From contig DBVU01000063.1 of assembly GCA_002308195.1 (NCBI GenBank), forward strand, positions 862 through 16,596: a DNA stretch of 15,735 nucleotides. The letters are read 5' to 3'. The stretch is from Bacteroidales bacterium UBA1256. Its GTDB lineage: Bacteria > Bacteroidota > Bacteroidia > Bacteroidales > Paludibacteraceae. Position 1 is the stretch's first letter. Every line of letters begins with the position of its first letter. Below are positions 1 to 5,969 of the stretch, piece after piece. The notes below the pieces were generated by a model. The model had not been told where the DNA came from. It saw only the letters and a program-made list of their open reading frames with translations, and ran no database searches. The translations under genes were made by a program, and so were the position numbers.

Positions 1-22
1 AAACCAGCTGAGCTAAACGCCC
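1..22 (-). tRNA. 5' end of a tRNA gene, cut by the window edge
   Basis: Read on the minus strand, the sequence starts with GGGCGTT (5' half of the acceptor stem), then TA at positions 8-9, then GCTCAG of the D arm and GGTTT of the D loop. This is the normal layout of a bacterial tRNA. The anticodon lies outside the window, so the amino acid cannot be read. A tRNA-Val is possible from the look of the 5' end, but that is a guess. It has its own promoter just upstream (63-94) and follows the PAP2 gene on the same strand. Confidence 0.88.
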
Positions 23-62
23 TCTCGCTTGTTACGAGTGCCTTGTTTCTCAAAAGCGGGTG

Positions 63-94
63 CAAAGGTACTGCTTTTTTCTGACATGTGCAAA
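63..94 (-). promoter_or_regulatory. Bacteroidota-type promoter of the tRNA gene
   Basis: On the minus strand there is TTTG (91-94), a spacer of exactly 20 bp, and TACCTTTG (63-70). This fits the Bacteroidota primary-sigma consensus of TTTG at -33 and TAnnTTTG at -7. Transcription would start near position 57, giving a leader of about 35 nt before the tRNA at 22. No coding gene lies between, so the tRNA is the obvious target. Confidence 0.8.
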
Positions 95-115
95 TTTTTT
101 TGCAAAAAAATGCAC
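88..115. other. inverted repeat after the PAP2 gene, possible terminator
   Basis: GTGCA (88-92) is matched by TGCAC (111-115). Inside these arms a run of seven T (95-101) faces seven A (104-110) around a central GC, with two unpaired A. It lies 8 bases past the PAP2 stop codon and covers the -33 box of the tRNA promoter. It could end PAP2 transcripts, but the stem is mostly A/T and the U-run is not in the classic place, so this is a weak call. Confidence 0.3.
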
Positions 116-123
116 TTTACCCC

Positions 124-807
124 TCATTTTTTTTGAAAAATGCGATAATTGTACCATTTTTTGTCCTGAAAACGGTAAAAAATGGCGTAAGAAGCGAGTG
201 TGGAGAGTACGCCGACGAGTAGACCGGCAAATACGTCCATTGCAAAATGCTGGCTCAGATAGATGCGGCTGTAGGCACCGAGGGTAGCGAGCGCAAAGAG
301 AAGGAGTTGAATAAGAGTACTAGTCGTCCTAGGATATCTAGGATTCCTAGGCTTCCTAGTTAGCAAGCTACATAGTACTAACGTCATGGCGAAGAAGGAC
401 GTGGTATGTCCGGACGGGAAAGAGTACCAAAGATTCATACGTACACCGTCTACAAGAGGCAGTTGGATATCGGGGCAATGCTCGGTAAACCAGGTGACGG
501 GACGTGGGGCATTGACGATATGCTTGCATACCTGCGTGAGAAGGGTGGATAGGAGCATAGCCGTAGAGGCAAAAATGCCTTCGCCAAGCTTGGCGAAAAG
601 CAATAGGGCCACGCAGATGACGTAGGGTAGCCACTCGGCGAGGGTGGTATAATACCTATAAAATATATCGCGCGCGTGCGTATGGCGGTCGCAGAGCAGC
701 AGATGGAGTTCGCCCTTAGGGATATAGATAAGCGCTAAGCCTAAGCTCAGTGCGAGCAATAGGCTTAGCGTTAGAAAGACAGCATTTTGCCGGAATAGCG
801 ATCTCAT
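124..807 (-). CDS. PAP2-superfamily membrane phosphatase
   Basis: Integral membrane phosphatase of the PAP2 (type 2 phosphatidic acid phosphatase) family, acting on lipid phosphates or pyrophosphates such as phosphatidate, undecaprenyl pyrophosphate or lipid A phosphate. All three signature motifs are present: K95-x6-RP (102-103), PSGH (131-134), and SR (180-181) with H187 and D191. His134 and His187 are the expected nucleophile and proton donor positions. There are about six hydrophobic segments (near 11-29, 60-73, 78-93, 129-148, 164-180, 192-212). The length of 227 residues is ordinary. The start is 15 bp after the stop of the large secreted protein gene, so the two are probably co-transcribed. 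Residues 150-164 form an odd loop rich in Pro and Arg, encoded by a 9-bp repeat. The substrate cannot be told from sequence alone. Confidence 0.92.
   Translation of the reverse strand: MRSLFRQNAVFLTLSLLLALSLGLALIYIPKGELHLLLCDRHTHARDIFYRYYTTLAEWLPYVICVALLLFAKLGEGIFASTAMLLSTLLTQVCKHIVNAPRPVTWFTEHCPDIQLPLVDGVRMNLWYSFPSGHTTSFFAMTLVLCSLLTRKPRNPRYPRTTSTLIQLLLFALATLGAYSRIYLSQHFAMDVFAGLLVGVLSTLASYAIFYRFQDKKWYNYRIFQKK
316..379. repeat. palindrome-rich 9-bp-period repeat inside the PAP2 gene
   Basis: CCTAGG, TCTAGG, CCTAGG and CCTAGT begin at 328, 337, 346 and 355, an exact 9-bp period. The block is bounded by two copies of the palindrome AGTACT (316-321 and 374-379), and ACTAGT overlaps the left one. 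Because 9 is a multiple of three the reading frame stays open, giving a P-R-x pattern (residues about 150-164) in a loop between membrane segments. The dense CTAG palindromes differ from the surrounding coding sequence and look inserted. Confidence 0.75.
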
Positions 808-822
808 GAATTCACTAATTCG

Positions 823-3543
823 TTATTTTATGCGTTGACCATGTGAGTCGTAAATACGATCGTCGATGTAGATATACATACGTTGGTTGATGATCTCCTT
901 GCGAGCGGGAGCCGCGTTGGTATGCTCGTCGTAGTCGGGTACGTTGCTGATGGTCTGCGGGCAGGAAGGCAGGGTGAGTCCGTCAGCGCGTGTGAGCATC
1001 ACGAAGTAGATGTCACCCAGCGTGAATGTAGAGTCTACATGGTAAACCGACGAGGTAGCACCCTCGATAGGCAGTCCGTTGCGATACCATTGATAAGCGG
1101 TGAATTCGTAGCCACCGTTGTTCTGCTTGTTGTAAACAGCCAGTACGTTGTTGAATTTGTACTTGAATATATCGCTGGGGTAGTAAACGGTCAGGTCGAT
1201 GGGGTACTCGAGTGTACGATCGCAGATAGTGTCCTGGACGGTGATACGTGCCTTGTAGACACCCGGCTTGAGATCCTGGGTGGGCAGTACGACTGATCCG
1301 TTGGACAGCGTAACGATCTTGTCGATCTGTCCGCAGATGAAATGGGCCTCGCCTATATCACCCTTGTAGTAGGTATAGGGCAGGTCGTATGCTTCGCCCG
1401 GACAGATATGTTGCTGTTCAGGACGGTTCGGGATATCCAGATCGAGGCAGTGGAGTACACGCAGATTGCAGGTGACGGTAGAGTCGCAGCGTTGTGCATT
1501 CTTGCGCGATGCAATCCAGGTGACTTCTTGCGACATGTCGTACCATTGACCGTTGAGAGTGCAGCCGTCCTGTACGGTGAGGTCGTAACGATGGCTGGAT
1601 TCGCGTCCGTACTCGACACCGGTGATGACGATAGAGTCGCAGTCGAAGGTGGTGGTATCGGTGCGTCCCATGTCGCCGCTATAATCTTCGGCTACGCACT
1701 CATAACGCTGGTGGCGTACGGTGTCGGGGCGTACGATGCGGAAGGAGAACTTCACCTTGCCCAGGAATTTATTGTCTTCTTCGGTGCAGACCTGGTGACC
1801 ATACAGGTCAGCTTCTACGTCGTACCAGCCGGGAACGGTGTAGGGGTGGTTGATGGTCGGGGTGGAGTTGTAGGACGTGATACCATCGCCGAAGTTCCAA
1901 TCTACGCGGGTGATCTCATCGGTACCCACCTTAGCATCGAAAAGCATTTCGGAGCCGATACAGAAGCGGGAGTCGCTGATATAACCGTTGGTGAAGGTCT
2001 CACCGTTGACGTTGACACCTTGCTCTACAGCTGCTGAACCGGCAGAGTAGGCGTAGGACTCATCGTCTCCGTTACCATATACGGTAGCCGTGAAGCCCTT
2101 GCTGTTTTCCAAGCGGAAGACACTGTACTGTTTTGTACTTGCATCACCAATCTTGGCGCGTGCGTAGGAATAGGTCGGGTTTCCGGGAACGGGCGTCCAA
2201 ACGAGCAAACTGGTCTTGTCCAGTTGGGTGGCACCATAGAGCGCAATGAGTTTGGTGTTCTGGCACGTAGCTGTTTCGGTCACGACATTGAGGAAGTGGT
2301 CATTAGTCTTGTCGGTATAACACGTACCGAAAGTGATCTTGTTAATCTTCTGCTGGATAGGTGATACCCATACCGAGGACGGGTCACCTTTACCACCAAC
2401 GATTTCAGTGCCATCACTACCTTTGAACGAGTTACCGGTATCGTAACTATAGACGGCACAAGGACAAGAAGTCTCGATGTAGGCTACATCTTGCGTGACA
2501 ACTAAATCGCGATGACTAGTAGCCGTATCTTTGGCCGCTGGATTAGAAGCACCTTGCAGCATGATGTAGTAGGTCTCTCCTTCATTAATATAGGCTTGAG
2601 TGTAGCCATCTACCTTGATCTCTGTGCCACGTTGCGTAGCTGTAATACCAATCAAGTTGGCATTCTTCTCAAGCGAACGTGTAACAATGAATTGTGTTCC
2701 CCAGTAGTCAACAGGCATGGATTGCTCGAACAAGCAGTCACGCGCTGCGATTCCAGTAGGAATATTGGTGATAGGCACACCGCAGAACACAGCAATCTTT
2801 CGGCCATTGCGTGCCACAATGTGGGAACCAGCCAAACGGTTGCCTTTCTCGGTTACCAAGTAGTAGGTTTGGCCTTTGTTGAGCGTGATCTGATGCAACG
2901 AGCCGCTTCTCCAACCATCGTATGTGTCGCCATTAGGAGTAATGTCGATAACGGTATTATCTTCCGTTGCAAGAATCGTGGTCAAACCAACTGCATCGTT
3001 GAAGTCGCTCTTTACCTTAGACCAATAGTCCTGGGTATAATACTCAGACTGGATGGCTGTAATAGGCAGAATGTTGCTGGCATCCATAGAGTGAGTCGAG
3101 CTCAAGATAACATACACAGAAACGTTCTCTGTGGCAGTTATGTGCAATCCGAAGTTGTTTTTTACACCAGCCAGTTGATAGACATTATTGGCGTTAGTTA
3201 CGTTGGTTGGATACCATTTACTAGCGTCCATTTGCACGTTGATAGGACCTTGAGTCGGATCAGTTTGGTACTCTTTGTTCACATTTCCGAACTCGTTCCA
3301 CGAACCAGCTGCCACCTGTTGTGTGATGTTAATGGCATTGCCATCACCACCTGTGATAGTGACTGTACACGCTTTTTCAGCCGAAACAGCGATGTACGGA
3401 GTAGGTGTAGCCTTGTCCGGCGAACAAACGAGTGAGGAACTAACCCAGAACTCTTTGCCCTGTGTGGAGGCTTGGCTCCAAGCGGGAAGCGACAAACTAA
3501 TCAAACATGCAATGAGCAGTAATGATTTGATCTGATTTTTCAT
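823..3543 (-). CDS. large secreted IgGFc-binding-like / PKD protein (paralogue 2)
   Basis: Exported multidomain protein, probably at the cell surface; binding partner unknown. A signal peptide covers residues 1 to about 25 (LPAWSQA). The mature part begins with TQGKEFWV, the usual opening of the IgGFc-binding-protein N-terminal domain in Bacteroidota, which runs to about residue 505 and includes EDNTV (194-198), a KIAVFCGVPITNIP segment (249-262) and TSCPCAV (358-364). A PKD domain follows (about 525-605, WNFGDG at 549-554). Next come two Cys-containing CDS-x-V units (near 634 and 686) like the GCDSxVT repeats of Bacteroidota surface proteins, then a segment with NNVLAV (798-803) and YQWYR. 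The last 28 residues are a short tail (ARKEI...IY...GQ) shared with the endonuclease here, not a full T9SS domain. It is a clear paralogue of the protein encoded at 5970-8627. No promoter box is visible before it, so it is probably read through from the OmpA-like gene. Confidence 0.88.
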   Translation of the reverse strand: MKNQIKSLLLIACLISLSLPAWSQASTQGKEFWVSSSLVCSPDKATPTPYIAVSAEKACTVTITGGDGNAINITQQVAAGSWNEFGNVNKEYQTDPTQGPINVQMDASKWYPTNVTNANNVYQLAGVKNNFGLHITATENVSVYVILSSTHSMDASNILPITAIQSEYYTQDYWSKVKSDFNDAVGLTTILATEDNTVIDITPNGDTYDGWRSGSLHQITLNKGQTYYLVTEKGNRLAGSHIVARNGRKIAVFCGVPITNIPTGIAARDCLFEQSMPVDYWGTQFIVTRSLEKNANLIGITATQRGTEIKVDGYTQAYINEGETYYIMLQGASNPAAKDTATSHRDLVVTQDVAYIETSCPCAVYSYDTGNSFKGSDGTEIVGGKGDPSSVWVSPIQQKINKITFGTCYTDKTNDHFLNVVTETATCQNTKLIALYGATQLDKTSLLVWTPVPGNPTYSYARAKIGDASTKQYSVFRLENSKGFTATVYGNGDDESYAYSAGSAAVEQGVNVNGETFTNGYISDSRFCIGSEMLFDAKVGTDEITRVDWNFGDGITSYNSTPTINHPYTVPGWYDVEADLYGHQVCTEEDNKFLGKVKFSFRIVRPDTVRHQRYECVAEDYSGDMGRTDTTTFDCDSIVITGVEYGRESSHRYDLTVQDGCTLNGQWYDMSQEVTWIASRKNAQRCDSTVTCNLRVLHCLDLDIPNRPEQQHICPGEAYDLPYTYYKGDIGEAHFICGQIDKIVTLSNGSVVLPTQDLKPGVYKARITVQDTICDRTLEYPIDLTVYYPSDIFKYKFNNVLAVYNKQNNGGYEFTAYQWYRNGLPIEGATSSVYHVDSTFTLGDIYFVMLTRADGLTLPSCPQTISNVPDYDEHTNAAPARKEIINQRMYIYIDDRIYDSHGQRIK

Positions 3544-3573
3544 TGTATTTTGGTGTTTTTTGTTTTCGTTATT

Positions 3574-3651
3574 TCTCGATAGTGCGCTCGTGATTGTCTC
3601 GTTAATGTCTCGGTAAAGTCTCGTTTATGTCACGTTAACTTCTCGACCACT
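3574..3651. repeat. 11-bp-period tandem repeat (TCTCG core), seven units
   Basis: On the plus strand, units start at 3574, 3586, 3597, 3608, 3619, 3630 and 3641. The spacing is 12 bp once and then exactly 11 bp five times. Units include TCTCGTTAATG, TCTCGGTAAAG and TCTCGTTTATG; the consensus is near TCTCGTTAATG. The block fills most of the gap between the OmpA-like gene stop (3653) and the start of paralogue 2 (3543), so it would lie in the untranslated leader. A 15-base segment, CTCGTGATTGTCTCG at 3587-3601, recurs inverted at the right edge of the window. Confidence 0.85.
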
Positions 3652-3652
3652 C

Positions 3653-5944
3653 TTAGAGAATCTCGATTTCTACACGGCGGTTATTCTGACGACCTTCTTC
3701 TGTGTCGTTGGTGTCAACAGGCTGCGTTTCACCGCGTCCTTCGGCCTCTAATCTATCAGCACCAATACCACGGTCGATAAGGTCTTTCATAACTGCATTA
3801 GCACGTCCGTCAGACAGCTTCTGGTTGGCTTCGTCCTTACCAACACTATCCGTATGGCCGACAATCTTGATGCGTACTTCAGGATTGCGTGCTAAGTACA
3901 TGTACAAGTCATTAAGCGCTTCTTCTGAACGAGAGAGAATACGTGTCTTATTGGTTGCGAAGAAGAGGTTCTTAACAACGAATTTCTCACCCTTCTTGAT
4001 AGGCTTCAGTTGTACGTTCATTGAATCGCCGATAGATGCAATAGGCAGATCTACCACTTCGTAACCCATTTGCTCGATATGCAATGCGTACTGAGGACCT
4101 TTCTCCAACTGCTGACGGCTAGTACCATTAACAGAATCGGTAGTAAGCGTATATGCAGCTTCTTCCTTGTCACTCTGAAGAATCTGTACAGTAGCAGGAA
4201 CCGGGAGTCCAGTCTCCTGATTAGTAACGCGTACACGGAAGATCGGACATGGTTTCAGCTTAATCGTGACATAAGAAGTGCTTCCCCATTTCTCAATCTG
4301 GAATTCTTCGGTATTCTCGTAGTAGCCATTTGCGGTAGCTCTAACCTTGAATGCACCAACAGCGTGGCGTTGTTTGATTCCCTTCGGACCAACTTGGCGT
4401 TCGCGCATAGCAATCTTGTCTGTCTCGGCACCACGTGTTTCGATAAAGGCTACTTCTACCGGTTGCTCGGTTTCTTCGTTTACGACATTGTAGAATACGT
4501 AAGAAGCAGGTGGTGGAACAGGACGAGCTTTCTTGCCCGGCACTTCAAACTGGATGGTAAATTTAGCGCCCACGAACAGATTGTTAAGTTTGGTATTGCC
4601 GTTCATTGCCAGCATGGTATTCGTCTGCTGAACTTCCACTGCATCGCTAGCAAACTCAACAGGTTTAGCAGCCGGAGTCTTGTTGGTATTCAGAACACCA
4701 TATTCGGCAAACAATCCCACGCGATAGTGAATATGTTCGCGTCCGAAAGGCAAGCGTTGGCCCGGTTTGATCTTCGCTTTTTTCTTCTTTGGGTCAGGTT
4801 GTTGTTGCAGCCACTCATCTAAGTCGATACCTACTTCTGCGGCCAGAGATACTTCCGGCTGAGCGAATTTGATAGGCGTGTTGGTGGCCTTTGGCAACGA
4901 ATAGATGCCCAGTCCGTAAGGTTCGAGCAACATAGGATCGTCCACAACGATATCGTATTGACCTTTTTGACTGTAATTGCCCCAGAACGAGTAACCTATT
5001 TTGGCTCCCAAGAGGAAATAGTAGCGACTGAACTGCGCACCAAACATGATAGGCACACCAATCTGCATCATATTGCGCGTTTCACTCAGCTTGTCGAACA
5101 TATAGTAGTAAGTAGCTCCGTAGAGCAAGTCAGGACGCGCAGCTTGGAATCCATAGGTGGAAGTGGAATTCAAGAAACGGAAATCTAATCCGGCCTCAAA
5201 GAGGAAATGACCATACTCGAGATTGTAGGTAAAATCAAGTCCGGAACCAAAACCACCTTTGAGTTGTTGCAACGCATTGCTGGTATTGACTGTTCCAGCA
5301 CCCCATAACGATCCATCTGCGGCTTTGTCGATCTTATCCATCATAGCGGCATAACCAAGACGTAAACCTAGATTGAAATAGGAAACCACTTCTGTCTTTG
5401 GATTAGCTAGATTGGCTTGATATTTCTCGTAATCGCGAATGGCTTTCTCTGTTTTCTCCTTTTCTTCGGCTTCTTTCTTAGCGCGCTCTTCTTCTTTCTC
5501 CTGTGCGGCTTTAGCACGTTCGGCAGCAGCTTTATCACGCTCTTCTTGTGCTTTTTGGCTAGCCTTAGCTTGCTCTTCGCGCTTCTTCTCTGCTTCTTTG
5601 CGTTTAGCTTCAGCGGCTTTGTCTTGCTCTGCTTGTTGTTTTGCTTTCTCTTTCTGTTTGGCTTGAGCCGCTTTCTCTTTTTCCTTGGCTGCTTTTTCTT
5701 TTTCTTTCTCCTTAGCAGCTTTCGCTTTTGCTGCTTCTTTGGCCTTTTGCGCTTTAGCTTTCTCTTGCTCCTTTTTCTTCTTCTCGGCTGCTTTCTGCTT
5801 GTCAGTTTGAGTAGCAGGAACCGGTTCCGGCATAGCAAATACCATTGTCGGAGCGCAGGTCAAACTAAGAATGACACTTAGAATCAGTATGTTGGAAAGT
5901 ACGTTCTTCTTAGCCTGGAAGGCACGATTAACTTCGTTTTTCAT
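3653..5944 (-). CDS. OmpA-family outer-membrane protein with long charged helix
   Basis: Outer-membrane protein that should tie the envelope to peptidoglycan. A signal peptide ends about residue 37 (MVFA). Residues 48-175 are a nearly pure Lys/Glu/Ala/Gln low-complexity stretch, predicted as a long single helix or coiled coil. Residues about 185-468 alternate hydrophobic and aromatic residues like a beta barrel of roughly 8-10 strands (for example FLLGAKIGYSFWG). Two small beta domains follow (about 480-565 and 567-648), resembling carboxypeptidase-regulatory or PEGA folds. The C-terminal OmpA-like domain spans about 655-763, with FFATNKTRI (661-669), GHTDS (696-700) and LSDGRAN (710-716). 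Asp699 and Arg714 fit the diaminopimelate-binding pair. An AGGAG lies 9 nt before the ATG, and the upstream gene stops 25 bp away, so the two are likely one transcript. It differs from PorE-type proteins in having no visible TPR or propeller and no clear lipobox. Confidence 0.88.
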   Translation of the reverse strand: MKNEVNRAFQAKKNVLSNILILSVILSLTCAPTMVFAMPEPVPATQTDKQKAAEKKKKEQEKAKAQKAKEAAKAKAAKEKEKEKAAKEKEKAAQAKQKEKAKQQAEQDKAAEAKRKEAEKKREEQAKASQKAQEERDKAAAERAKAAQEKEEERAKKEAEEKEKTEKAIRDYEKYQANLANPKTEVVSYFNLGLRLGYAAMMDKIDKAADGSLWGAGTVNTSNALQQLKGGFGSGLDFTYNLEYGHFLFEAGLDFRFLNSTSTYGFQAARPDLLYGATYYYMFDKLSETRNMMQIGVPIMFGAQFSRYYFLLGAKIGYSFWGNYSQKGQYDIVVDDPMLLEPYGLGIYSLPKATNTPIKFAQPEVSLAAEVGIDLDEWLQQQPDPKKKKAKIKPGQRLPFGREHIHYRVGLFAEYGVLNTNKTPAAKPVEFASDAVEVQQTNTMLAMNGNTKLNNLFVGAKFTIQFEVPGKKARPVPPPASYVFYNVVNEETEQPVEVAFIETRGAETDKIAMRERQVGPKGIKQRHAVGAFKVRATANGYYENTEEFQIEKWGSTSYVTIKLKPCPIFRVRVTNQETGLPVPATVQILQSDKEEAAYTLTTDSVNGTSRQQLEKGPQYALHIEQMGYEVVDLPIASIGDSMNVQLKPIKKGEKFVVKNLFFATNKTRILSRSEEALNDLYMYLARNPEVRIKIVGHTDSVGKDEANQKLSDGRANAVMKDLIDRGIGADRLEAEGRGETQPVDTNDTEEGRQNNRRVEIEIL
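5420..5803 (-). other. Lys/Glu/Ala-rich helical segment of the OmpA-like protein
   Basis: About 128 codons are almost only AAA/AAG, GAA/GAG, GCN and CAA/CAG, which makes the plus strand a long pyrimidine-rich tract. The repeats are imperfect (KEKEKAAKEKEKAAQAK and similar), so it is not a simple microsatellite. The bias produces long false open frames on the plus strand here. Confidence 0.8.
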
Positions 5945-5969
5945 ATCTGTGTTCTCCTATGCTCGATGA

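Noticed and set aside
2512..3435. Long plus-strand open frame opposite the IgGFc-like gene
   Set aside because: It is antisense to a gene with a clear signal peptide and domains; its own translation shows no motif, leader or Bacteroidota-like composition.
3574..3651. CRISPR array
   Set aside because: The period is 11 bp, with no 25-36 bp repeats or unique spacers of like length and no cas gene.
5853..5858. Lipobox in the OmpA-like protein (LTC at residues 28-30)
   Set aside because: The residue before Cys is Thr and the -3 residue is Ser, which is a poor lipobox; a standard cleavage site (VFA) follows at residue 37.
5417..5881. Very hydrophobic Phe/Leu-rich plus-strand frame
   Set aside because: It is the complement of the Lys/Glu/Ala helix codons; the composition is explained by that bias.
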